Assembly (NCBI GenBank): GCA_019638185.1
Contig: JAHBUH010000020.1
Span: forward strand, 1 to 64,000
Direction of reading: 5' to 3'
Origin: Leadbetterella sp.
Lineage (GTDB): Bacteria; Bacteroidota; Bacteroidia; Cytophagales; Spirosomataceae
DNA length: 64,000 nucleotides
This document shows positions 1 through 7,736 of the stretch, piece after piece. The translations under genes and the position numbers were made by a program. Each line of letters begins with the position of its first letter. The stretch's first letter is position 1. The notes under the pieces were generated by a model that ran no database searches, was not told where the DNA came from, and saw nothing but the letters and a program-made list of their open reading frames with translations.

Positions 1-657
1 ATGTTTAAATTATCTTCGAAAAAATATTTTATTTTACCCAATTCTACTTCGGATAGATATAATGAGGTAAAAAATATAGATATATATAAGAAATTCCATA
101 TCCCTGAGGACAAGCTTATAATTCCGGTGTTGGGTTACTTTTCAGAAAATCGTGGAGAGAAGATTTTGTTTGATTGTATTAAAAGAAACGTTAAAAATAT
201 TTTGTTTGTCTTTGCGGGGGATATTCGTGACCAACGATATTTAGATTTTTTCGAAAAGCACAAGAACATATTGTTCCTGGGAAGAGTTCCCTATCTTGAT
301 GCTTTAGCGATTATGAAAAATGCGGTACTCGTACCACAATTATATGATCCAAAATTAAAAAATAATGCTTATGCTTTTCCAACCAAGTATTATGATTGTT
401 TAATGGTTGGAACTCCTATTGTAGTCAGCAAGGGACAGATTGATGTTGCAACCGAGATTAAAGAAAATCATTTTGGCTGGATTATTGATTACGAAGATTC
501 AGAGAGTTTAATGCAAATAATTCAAGATTATTCGAAAAGCTCTGAAGGAGTGGATAAAAAAAAATTCAGAGAACATTTTTTGAAAAAGTATGATTATTCA
601 ATTTTTGAAATTGGACTAAGAGGGTCATATGATAGTCTGCTAAGAGTTCAAGATTAA
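1..657 (+). CDS. Glycosyltransferase, C-terminal part (cut by window edge)
   Basis: The 218 residues look like the C-terminal, nucleotide-sugar-binding half of a GT-B fold glycosyltransferase. There is a beta-strand/loop start (VLGYFSENRGEK), a strand LFVFAGDI, and a loop AFPTKYYDCLMVGTPIVVSK that resembles the donor-binding region of GT4-like enzymes. Relatives are about 370-400 residues long, so the ATG at base 1 is probably an internal Met and the real start lies outside the window. The gene is AT-rich, as is usual for O-antigen clusters, and the next gene in the same direction is also a glycosyltransferase. Its sugar substrate cannot be told. About 210 bp of AT-rich DNA without a recognisable gene follow it. 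Confidence 0.75.
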   Translation: MFKLSSKKYFILPNSTSDRYNEVKNIDIYKKFHIPEDKLIIPVLGYFSENRGEKILFDCIKRNVKNILFVFAGDIRDQRYLDFFEKHKNILFLGRVPYLDALAIMKNAVLVPQLYDPKLKNNAYAFPTKYYDCLMVGTPIVVSKGQIDVATEIKENHFGWIIDYEDSESLMQIIQDYSKSSEGVDKKKFREHFLKKYDYSIFEIGLRGSYDSLLRVQD

Positions 658-867
658 AGAATGGTGATATATTGAATATTTTACTCAAGTTTCGGAGTTG
701 ATCAAGGTACGTATTATAGTATAGTAAATGAAAGTGTAAACTAAACTGTGTCACTGGATAAATTTAGGTTTTATGAGTCGCTTGTATTCAGCGAAATTGA
801 AATGAAAGGTTTTGGGGAAAAGGGATTTTATCATTCAATTTAAATACCGTATAAACTTTTTAGAAGA

Positions 868-2079
868 ATGAAATTACTTTTCGTCAGTCAATATTTTTAT
901 CCTGAGGATTTTCGAGGGAATGATATTGTTTTTGATTTACAAAAGCGGGGTCATCAGGTATCGGTGCTGACAGGTATTCCTAATTATCCGGCAGGTAGGT
1001 TTTTTCCCAATTTTGGATTTTTCAAGAACAACGACGAAGTTATTCACAATATTAAAATTTACCGAAGCAAATTGTTACCTCGTGGCAACCATTTTTTAAG
1101 CTTGATATTAAATTATATCAGTTTCCCTTTTTTCTCCTATTTTAAGATAAAACAAATAAATGAAGAATATGATTTAATTGTAGTTCAGCAATTGTCTCCC
1201 GTTTTAATGGTTCTTCCTGCTTTATGGTTTAAAGAAAAAAAAAGGATACCCATGGTTTCATGGGTATTAGATTTATGGCCTGAAAGTCTTACTGCAACTA
1301 CACCTATAAAAAAAGGAATTATAGTTAATTTATTAAATAGGTTGGTAAAGAGATTTTATAAAATGTCTGATTTAATCTTAATCAGTTCAGAGAATTTCAG
1401 AGAATCAATTTTAGGAAAAGATGCCGATGCTGCTCATAAAATTGAATATTTCCCTAACTGGGCGGAAGATGCCATTGCACTTGCCCAGCCAAGTACTTTG
1501 CAATCGAAGCAATTGCCTCGGGGCTTTAATGTTGTCTTTGCAGGCAATATTGGAGAATCTCAAGATTTCGAAAGTATATTAAATGCAGCTGAAATTTCTT
1601 TGTATGATGAAATAAATTGGATAATAATTGGTGATGGGAGAAAATTCCAATGGGTCAAAGAACAAGTGCATTCGAGAAAACTAACCAATGTATTCTTGCT
1701 TGGGCGTCATCCAATATCTGAAATGCCTTCTTTTTTCAAACAAGCCGATGTTATGTTGGTTTCATTAAAGTCTGACCCAATTTACGGTATTACTGTGCCT
1801 GCAAAAATACAAGCATATATGGCGTGTGGAAAAATAATAGTTGGCATGTTGAATGGAGAAGGGAACTATTTAATTAATCAAAACGGGATAGGGTATGCTG
1901 TAGAATCAGGTAATTATAAAGGCTTGGTTGAAAAAATAAAAATTGTTAAACAATTATCGGAGGAAAAAACCCAAGAACTTGAAAGAAAGGCATTAACTTA
2001 CTATGAAGAAAATTTTAGTAAAAAAAATCTGTTAGATAAATTTGAAAAATTATTGCAAATGACCGTAAAAAAATTATAA
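868..2079 (+). CDS. WbuB-like glycosyltransferase family 4 protein
   Basis: This 403-residue cytoplasmic GT-B enzyme is likely to add one sugar to the lipid-linked O-antigen unit. The N-terminus MKLLFVSQYFYPEDFRGND with the later IPNYPAGRFFPNF is characteristic of WbuB/WcaI-type GT4 proteins (family knowledge). WVLDLWPESL is the conserved acceptor-domain segment. The C-terminal half carries VVFAGNIGESQDFE and the VPAKIQAYMACGKIIVG donor site. Full length for the family. It lies between another transferase and the sugar amidotransferase. GC content is well below the window average, which suggests that this edge of the cluster was exchanged horizontally. The donor (WbuB itself uses an N-acetyl-fucosamine type sugar) is inferred only. 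Confidence 0.85.
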   Translation: MKLLFVSQYFYPEDFRGNDIVFDLQKRGHQVSVLTGIPNYPAGRFFPNFGFFKNNDEVIHNIKIYRSKLLPRGNHFLSLILNYISFPFFSYFKIKQINEEYDLIVVQQLSPVLMVLPALWFKEKKRIPMVSWVLDLWPESLTATTPIKKGIIVNLLNRLVKRFYKMSDLILISSENFRESILGKDADAAHKIEYFPNWAEDAIALAQPSTLQSKQLPRGFNVVFAGNIGESQDFESILNAAEISLYDEINWIIIGDGRKFQWVKEQVHSRKLTNVFLLGRHPISEMPSFFKQADVMLVSLKSDPIYGITVPAKIQAYMACGKIIVGMLNGEGNYLINQNGIGYAVESGNYKGLVEKIKIVKQLSEEKTQELERKALTYYEENFSKKNLLDKFEKLLQMTVKKL

Positions 2080-2128
2080 ACATTATGGAAGTGTAGAAAC
2101 TTATTGAGATATTTTAAGATTTTGTTGG

Positions 2129-2164
2129 TAGATAGAACCTAATAATAACTAGATAGAACCTAAT
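2129..2164 (+). repeat. Two tandem 15-bp repeats before the amidotransferase
   Basis: TAGATAGAACCTAAT occurs at 2129-2143 and again at 2150-2164 (21-bp period). The units end about 10 bp before the start codon of the next gene. Flanking bases are partly repeated too. Function unknown; it could be slippage or a binding site. Confidence 0.5.
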
Positions 2165-2174
2165 TATAAATTAA

Positions 2175-3317
2175 ATGAACAATAGACCATATCAAATATG
2201 TACTAAAACAATAATGGATACTTCCGATCCAGGCATTGTTTTTAATGAAAAGGGGGAAAGTGACTATTATGTGAACTTTAAGCAAAACATTGAGCCGGAC
2301 TGGCATACAGACAAAAGAGGTTATGACGAGCTGATGAAGATCGCCGACAAGATAAAAAAAACAAACAGAAATAAGGATTTTGATTGTATAATAGGTCTTA
2401 GCGGAGGGTTAGATAGTTCCTACGCGGCATATGTGGCAAAGGAGATTATGGGGATACGACCCCTGATTTTTCACGTGGATGCAGGTTGGAATACAGATAA
2501 GGCAGTGGGAAATATTGAAAAGCTGATCAACGGACTGAATCTTGATCTGTACACGGAAGTCATTAATTGGGAGGAAATGAAAGATTTGCAGCTGGCTTTT
2601 TTTAAATCCCAGATTCCCGATCAGGATCTCCCACAGGATTATGCCTTTTTTTCGGCACTTTATAAGTTTGCAAGGAAGCACAACATCAATTATGTACTTA
2701 CCGGAGGTAATTTTTCTACAGAGTGCTGTCGAGAGCCGGAAGAATGGGGCGGGTTTCCGGGAATAGATGTCCGGTTAGTTAAAGATATTCATGGCCAATT
2801 CGGGAAAAAACCATTGAAGACGTTTCCATTGGTGGATATCTTATCCTATAAAATTTATTACAGGTATGTTTATGGGATGCAGGTGTTCAAGCCGCTTAAC
2901 CTGGTACCATATATCAAGAAAGATGCAGAAAACCTTTTGATGGAGAAATTCGGATGGGAACCGTTCCGGCATAAACACCACGAATCGCGGTTTACCCGGT
3001 TTTATGAGGATTACTGGTTACCCAGGAAATTTGGTTTTCAGAAAAGAAAAGCCCATTTTTCTTCATTAATACTTACAGGGCAAATGACCCGGGAGGAAGC
3101 ACTGGACCGGGTTTCAAGGCCGGAGATGCCGGAAGAGTTTCTTCAGAAGGAATTTGAATATGTGGCGAATAAACTGGATCTCACGAAAGAAGAGCTTCAG
3201 CAAATTTTTGAAGGGGGGAATAAAACCTATAAAAATTATAAATCTAAGATAAAAATCATCAAGATGGGCGCACAGGTAATGCAGAAGATGGGAACTGAAA
3301 AACGACTGTTCAGATAG
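2175..3317 (+). CDS. N-acetyl sugar amidotransferase (WbpG/PseA family)
   Basis: The 380-residue ATP-dependent amidotransferase probably turns an acetamido group on a nucleotide sugar into an acetamidino group during O-antigen precursor synthesis. The PP-loop SGGLDSSYAAY lies at residues 76-85 and binds ATP; CCREPEEWGG and the C-terminal helices fit the WbpG/PseA family. In that family (Pseudomonas WbpG) ammonia comes from partner HisH- and HisF-like proteins, and both genes follow directly. The stop abuts the HisH start with no gap, so the three genes are almost certainly one operon. The sugar modified cannot be read from sequence. Confidence 0.9.
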   Translation: MNNRPYQICTKTIMDTSDPGIVFNEKGESDYYVNFKQNIEPDWHTDKRGYDELMKIADKIKKTNRNKDFDCIIGLSGGLDSSYAAYVAKEIMGIRPLIFHVDAGWNTDKAVGNIEKLINGLNLDLYTEVINWEEMKDLQLAFFKSQIPDQDLPQDYAFFSALYKFARKHNINYVLTGGNFSTECCREPEEWGGFPGIDVRLVKDIHGQFGKKPLKTFPLVDILSYKIYYRYVYGMQVFKPLNLVPYIKKDAENLLMEKFGWEPFRHKHHESRFTRFYEDYWLPRKFGFQKRKAHFSSLILTGQMTREEALDRVSRPEMPEEFLQKEFEYVANKLDLTKEELQQIFEGGNKTYKNYKSKIKIIKMGAQVMQKMGTEKRLFR

Positions 3318-3932
3318 ATGATTACCATTATTGATTACGGAGTAGGGAATATTAATGCGTTTGTAAATGTTTACAAACGTGTGGACGTGCCCGTGAAAAT
3401 TGCAAGAGCAAAAGAAGATTTAACCGGAGCGCAGAAATTGATTCTTCCCGGGGTAGGCCATTTTGATCATGCCATGAATCAGCTGAATAACTCGGGAATG
3501 CGGGAAACGCTTGATGAATTAGTTCTTGAGAAAAAGATTCCGGTGATAGGTATTTGTGTAGGAATGCAGATGATGGCTAGCTGCAGTGATGAAGGAACAT
3601 CGGAAGGCCTGAAGTGGATTGATGCGGCTGTCAAGAAATTTGATGCGACCCGGATTTACCAGGTGACGAGGCTGCCTCATATGGGGTGGAACGATGTAAG
3701 GCCGGTTAGTGAAACGCCGCTGTTCAGAGGCCTGGAAAACGATGCTATTTTCTATTTCCTGCATTCGTATTATTTTGAATGCCATCGTTCGGAAGATGTG
3801 CTGGCTGTGACGGACTATGGGGGGGAATTTGCCTCAGCAGCACATTATGAAAACAGGTATGGCATCCAGTTTCACCCGGAAAAGAGTCATCATTATGGCG
3901 AGACTTTATTGCATAACTTTGCTAAACTATAA
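3318..3932 (+). CDS. hisH: HisH-type glutamine amidotransferase for sugar amidation
   Basis: Class I glutamine amidotransferase, 204 residues, producing ammonia from glutamine. The catalytic triad is visible: Cys80 in GICVGMQMM, and His186 and Glu188 in FHPEKS. The oxyanion-hole loop LPGVGHFDHAM is also present. In histidine biosynthesis HisH feeds HisF, but its place between a WbpG-type amidotransferase and a HisF that lacks a key catalytic Asp points to a dedicated role in sugar amidation, like HisH2 of Pseudomonas. Starts on the base after the previous stop codon, implying translational coupling. The bifunctional hisIE gene of true histidine synthesis is 17 kb away. Confidence 0.88.
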   Translation: MITIIDYGVGNINAFVNVYKRVDVPVKIARAKEDLTGAQKLILPGVGHFDHAMNQLNNSGMRETLDELVLEKKIPVIGICVGMQMMASCSDEGTSEGLKWIDAAVKKFDATRIYQVTRLPHMGWNDVRPVSETPLFRGLENDAIFYFLHSYYFECHRSEDVLAVTDYGGEFASAAHYENRYGIQFHPEKSHHYGETLLHNFAKL

Positions 3933-3940
3933 ATGAGTTT

Positions 3941-4705
3941 ATGTTAAGACCCAGAATAATTCCAAGCCTGCTCATCCAGGATAACGGATTGGTAAAGACC
4001 GTTAATTTTAAAAATCCGAAATATGTGGGAGACCCCATTAACGCGGTAAAAATCTTTAATGAAAAAGCGGTAGATGAACTGGCCGTATTTGATATTGACG
4101 CTACCGTAAAAGGGCTTGATCCTAATTACAGCTTAATTGAAAGGATAGCGAATCAATCCCGTATGCCCTTGTGCTATGGGGGCGGAGTAAAGACAGTAAA
4201 GCAGGCCCAAAAGATATTTGGACTGGGAATTGAAAAAATTGCGCTTTCTTCTGCGGTCATTGAGAATCCCCGGTTAATCATGGATATAGCAGAGCGGGTG
4301 GGAGCGCAATCGGTAATTGTGGTGCTGGATATAAAGAAAAAACTACTGGGAGGGTATGAAGTATTTACGCATAATGGCAAAAAAAGTACAGGTATAAATC
4401 CGTTTAAGTTTATTTCAGAGGTACAGGATTTGGGGGCCGGAGAAGTGATCATTAATGCCATTGACCAGGACGGTGTCATGAAGGGCTTTGATATGACCCT
4501 TATTGAAAAAGCCAGAGAGCAGACTTCCCTCCCGATGACTGTTTTGGGAGGAGCGGGGTCATTGGAAGATATTAAAAAGGTAATTGACCGCCACCATATT
4601 ATCGGGGTGGCAGCAGGAAGTCTTTTTGTGTTCAAAGGAGTTTATAAAGCCGTGCTGATTAACTATCCCGCTCAGGAGGAAAAAGAGAAGTTGTTTAAAA
4701 AATAG
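3941..4705 (+). CDS. hisF: HisF-like ammonia-channel protein (HisF2 type)
   Basis: This is a 254-residue TIM barrel of the HisF family. Seen: RIIPSLLIQDNGLVKT at the N-terminus, LCYGGGVKT, and LGGAGSLED near the C-terminal phosphate site. Aligned by eye to Thermotoga HisF, Asp130 is kept (VVLD130) but the catalytic Asp11 is Leu (SLL11I instead of CLDV). Asp11 is needed for the cyclase reaction, so this barrel is unlikely to make imidazole glycerol phosphate. The phrases GLVKTVNFKNPKYVGDPINA and AAGSLFVFKG match, from memory, the HisF2 proteins that pass ammonia to WbpG-type amidotransferases. Eight bases separate it from hisH. I judge it an O-antigen gene, not a his gene. Confidence 0.88.
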   Translation: MLRPRIIPSLLIQDNGLVKTVNFKNPKYVGDPINAVKIFNEKAVDELAVFDIDATVKGLDPNYSLIERIANQSRMPLCYGGGVKTVKQAQKIFGLGIEKIALSSAVIENPRLIMDIAERVGAQSVIVVLDIKKKLLGGYEVFTHNGKKSTGINPFKFISEVQDLGAGEVIINAIDQDGVMKGFDMTLIEKAREQTSLPMTVLGGAGSLEDIKKVIDRHHIIGVAAGSLFVFKGVYKAVLINYPAQEEKEKLFKK

Positions 4706-4732
4706 TGGGACACAGCTAACAACACAATAAAT

Positions 4733-5710
4733 ATGGTTTATTTTTTTGCCATTGTATTAATGTATATATTGGAAATATTGTACTTTAAGATTGCCTATAT
4801 TTTCAATATTATTGATAAGCCGAATGACCGGTCCTCACATACCCATGTCACCCTTCGGGGTGGAGGAATTATCTTCTATATAGCGGCTCTTTTTTATTGT
4901 TTTACTTCGGGGTTTCAATATCCTTTTTTCTTCCTGGGGCTTACCCTGATTGCCTTGGTGTCTTTTTCGGATGATATTTTTACCTTATCTAACCGGCTAA
5001 GGTTGGCGATTCAATTTATAGCTGTGGGTTTGATGGCTTTCCAACTGCAAGTATTTGAAATGCCGTGGTATCTTTTAATACTTACATTGATAATAGCGGT
5101 GGGGGTAATTAACGCTTACAATTTTATGGACGGAATCAACGGAATTACCGCTGTGTACAGTCTGGCAGTAGGGGGATTGTTGATGTCGGTAAACCGGCAT
5201 ATCGACTTTATAGATCAGAATCTGCTGATTTATACGTTGTTAGGGGTGCTGGTATTTGCTTTTTTTAATTTTCGTACCCGAGCCCTGTGCTTTGCGGGTG
5301 ATGTAGGTTCTGTGTCCATTGCATTTATCCTGCTTTTTGCGTTGGGAGCGCTGGTGTTTAAAACACAAAACCTCATCTATATCTTATTCCTTTCTGTTTA
5401 CGGAACAGATACAGTATGGACCATTGGGCGCAGAGTACGTCTTCGGGAGAATATTTTTAAGGCACACCGCTCTCACCTTTTCCAGTTGCTTGCAAATGAG
5501 GCAGGGGGCAATCAATTGCTTATTTCCTTTATTTACGGCGCATTACAGGTAGGTATCGGGTACGCTGTTATTTGTGCTTCAGCATGGGACAAACAGGGTC
5601 AGCTCCTTTTTGCCTTTGCACTGCTTACAGGAATGGGTTTATTTTATGGTTTGTTGAAAAGTTATGTAATTCGTAAATATGTGAAATCATATCCACCTTT
5701 TACCGTTTAA
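4733..5710 (+). CDS. WecA/WbpL-like undecaprenyl-phosphate sugar-1-P transferase
   Basis: A polytopic membrane protein of 325 residues in the MraY/WecA family (GT4-type sugar-phosphate transferase). It starts O-antigen synthesis by moving a sugar 1-phosphate from UDP-sugar to undecaprenyl phosphate on the inner face of the membrane. Seen: about ten hydrophobic segments; the Asp-Asp motif in VSFSDDIF; NAYNFMDGINGI; FAGDVGS; and the cytoplasmic histidine motif KAHRSHLFQ. Length fits WbpL/WecA (320-360). The partner dehydratase gene follows about 90 bp later, the same arrangement as wbpL-wbpM in Pseudomonas. The donor sugar is unknown, but a 6-deoxy-amino sugar is plausible. Confidence 0.9.
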   Translation: MVYFFAIVLMYILEILYFKIAYIFNIIDKPNDRSSHTHVTLRGGGIIFYIAALFYCFTSGFQYPFFFLGLTLIALVSFSDDIFTLSNRLRLAIQFIAVGLMAFQLQVFEMPWYLLILTLIIAVGVINAYNFMDGINGITAVYSLAVGGLLMSVNRHIDFIDQNLLIYTLLGVLVFAFFNFRTRALCFAGDVGSVSIAFILLFALGALVFKTQNLIYILFLSVYGTDTVWTIGRRVRLRENIFKAHRSHLFQLLANEAGGNQLLISFIYGALQVGIGYAVICASAWDKQGQLLFAFALLTGMGLFYGLLKSYVIRKYVKSYPPFTV

Positions 5711-5751
5711 TAAAAAGAAGGCGGGGAAATGGTGATTTATGGATATATATA

Positions 5752-5782
5752 TATATTTGTTGGTAGTTTATTATAAACTACC
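5752..5782 (+). promoter_or_regulatory. -7 box with overlapping 21-bp palindrome
   Basis: TATATTTG (5752-5759) matches the Bacteroidota -7 element TAnnTTTG. Two bases later a perfect palindrome begins, with arms GGTAGTTTAT (5762-5771) and ATAAACTACC (5773-5782) around one T. It would cover the transcription start of the downstream dehydratase gene, so it could be an operator or a 5'-UTR hairpin. No good -33 box is seen about 20 bp upstream. Confidence 0.45.
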
Positions 5783-5797
5783 TAAATTAAACATAAT

Positions 5798-7735
5798 ATG
5801 CTTAAAATTTTACATCACTATAATGACAGGTTTGTTTCGAAATGGCTGGTGTTGGCTATGGACATATTTATTGTGATCTTTGCTTTTATCATTGCTACAG
5901 CCATACGATTTAACCTTGATTTTCGCTACCTGGACCCCTCTATATTTAAGTATCATCTTTTATTGGTTTGCGGGATAAAAGTAATCTGTTTCCTCCTTTT
6001 CGAAACCAATGTGGGGATTATCCGACATACCAGTTTTACCGATGCTAAACAGATTCTGAAAGCCATGGTTTGTAGTACGGGGGCTTTAATTATAGGCACT
6101 AATTTTTCAAAGTTTTCAACTCCCAAACTGCTGGATATTCCAACTTCTATTCTTTTGATTGATTTTTTTGTCAGTGTATTTGGTCTCGTAGTCAGCAGGA
6201 TTCTTATCAAGTATATTTTTGACAGCCTGTCCAGTAGTTTCAAATCTGACAAAAATGTGATCATATACGGGGCCGGCCGGCTGGGGCTGATGACCAAAAA
6301 TGCACTAACCAGCGGGTCTCCGGCTAACCAGCAGAAGGTACTGTTTTTTATTGACGATAACCAGCAGAAAACCGGTAAGAGTATAGAAGGGGTAAAAGTG
6401 CTTGGAAAGGAAGAGGCAAAGCGAATTATCCGGAGTATGAAATATGAAAATGTGGAAATCATATTTGCCATTCAGGCGATTTCAACGGTACGTAAAGGAG
6501 ATATCACGGAAGAGTTCCTGGAGATGGGCGTACCGCTGCGGATAGTGCCGCCTATGGAAGACTGGATGAACGGAGAGCTTAACCCTTCGCAGATATCCAA
6601 GATCAGTATTGAGGATCTGCTGGACAGGCCTTCCATACAGATCAATAATCGTTTGGTAAAAGACTTTATTGAAGCGAAGAGGGTATTGATTACCGGTGCG
6701 GCCGGTTCTATCGGAAGCGAGATTGTACGCCAGGTATTGAGATTTGATCCGGAAGAGCTGATCCTGGTAGACCAGGCGGAATCACCGCTTTATGACCTGG
6801 AAACGGAGCTAATCCGGCTGAAGAATGGAAAGAAATTCAAGGCCAGGCTACACGTAGAGGTAGGGGATGTCACCAATGTTTCGCAAATGGGGAAGCTCTT
6901 CCAGCGCTATCATCCCCAAGTGATTTATCATGCAGCAGCCTATAAGCACGTACCTTTAATGGAAGATAATCCCTTCAAGGCGGTGGAGGTAAATACCCTG
7001 GGCACCGAGGGGCTGGCAGATTTGGCGGTTAAATTCAAGGTAGAGAAATTTGTGTTTGTGTCTACCGATAAAGCAGTGAACCCTACCAATGTGATGGGGG
7101 CCAGTAAGCGCCTGGCAGAGGTGTATGTACAGAGCCTGAACAGTTTGCATCATGTGGAAACCCGGTTCACAACTACCCGTTTTGGTAATGTATTGGGGAG
7201 TAACGGATCGGTGATTCCACTTTTCCGCAAGCAGATCGAAAGAGGAGGACCGGTTACCGTGACTCACCCGGAAATCATTCGGTACTTTATGACTATTCCG
7301 GAGGCCTGTCAGCTGGTGTTGGAAGCCGGTACTATGGGAAAGGGGGGGGAGATTTATGTATTTGACATGGGGGTTCCCGTAAAAATACTGGATCTGGCGG
7401 AGAAGATGATTAAACTTTCGGGGTTTGAGCCTCATACCCAGATTAAAATAGAGTATACCGGCTTACGACCTGGGGAAAAGCTTTTTGAAGAGCTGCTAAG
7501 CGATAAGGAGACCACCCTTCCTACGCATCATCCCAAGATCATGGTGGCGAGGGTGAGCTCGCATAATTTTGATGAGATCAGTAACGAACTGATAAAATTA
7601 AGGAAGGATATCAATAAAATGTCAGCCCGGGAAATCGTTCAATTTCTGAAATATATGCTGCCGGAATATATTTCCAATAATTCGCCTTTTGAGAAACTGG
7701 ATGAGGTCAGGGTAGGGGATCACCAGGAAGAGTAA
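5798..7735 (+). CDS. Membrane-bound UDP-sugar 4,6-dehydratase (WbpM/CapD family)
   Basis: The 645-residue inner-membrane enzyme dehydrates UDP-GlcNAc-type sugars, the first step to 6-deoxy-amino sugars. Four hydrophobic segments lie in the first about 150 residues. A CoA-binding-like Rossmann domain follows (VIIYGAGRLG), then the catalytic SDR domain starting at ITGAAGSIGSEIV. STDKAVNPTNVMGASKR carries the Met-Lys active-site pair that replaces Tyr-Lys in this family. TRFGNVLGSNGSVIP and the C-terminal LRPGEKLFEELL are typical of WbpM/PglF/CapD. It is the last gene of the polysaccharide cluster, as wbpM often is. Its stop lies one base from the stop of the convergent Wzi gene. Confidence 0.92.
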   Translation: MLKILHHYNDRFVSKWLVLAMDIFIVIFAFIIATAIRFNLDFRYLDPSIFKYHLLLVCGIKVICFLLFETNVGIIRHTSFTDAKQILKAMVCSTGALIIGTNFSKFSTPKLLDIPTSILLIDFFVSVFGLVVSRILIKYIFDSLSSSFKSDKNVIIYGAGRLGLMTKNALTSGSPANQQKVLFFIDDNQQKTGKSIEGVKVLGKEEAKRIIRSMKYENVEIIFAIQAISTVRKGDITEEFLEMGVPLRIVPPMEDWMNGELNPSQISKISIEDLLDRPSIQINNRLVKDFIEAKRVLITGAAGSIGSEIVRQVLRFDPEELILVDQAESPLYDLETELIRLKNGKKFKARLHVEVGDVTNVSQMGKLFQRYHPQVIYHAAAYKHVPLMEDNPFKAVEVNTLGTEGLADLAVKFKVEKFVFVSTDKAVNPTNVMGASKRLAEVYVQSLNSLHHVETRFTTTRFGNVLGSNGSVIPLFRKQIERGGPVTVTHPEIIRYFMTIPEACQLVLEAGTMGKGGEIYVFDMGVPVKILDLAEKMIKLSGFEPHTQIKIEYTGLRPGEKLFEELLSDKETTLPTHHPKIMVARVSSHNFDEISNELIKLRKDINKMSAREIVQFLKYMLPEYISNNSPFEKLDEVRVGDHQEE

Positions 7736-7736
7736 T

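Noticed and set aside
658..867. A possible small gene or transposase remnant between the first two glycosyltransferases
   Set aside because: All frames are short or interrupted and none gave a recognisable motif; it is AT-rich filler as far as I can see.
3318..4705. HisH and HisF as part of the core histidine operon
   Set aside because: They adjoin a sugar amidotransferase inside a polysaccharide cluster, and the HisF lacks Asp11; hisIE is far away.
5740..5757. The AT dinucleotide run before the dehydratase as a phase-variation tract
   Set aside because: It is short, imperfect and lies in a promoter-like sequence; no evidence of variation is available in one sequence.
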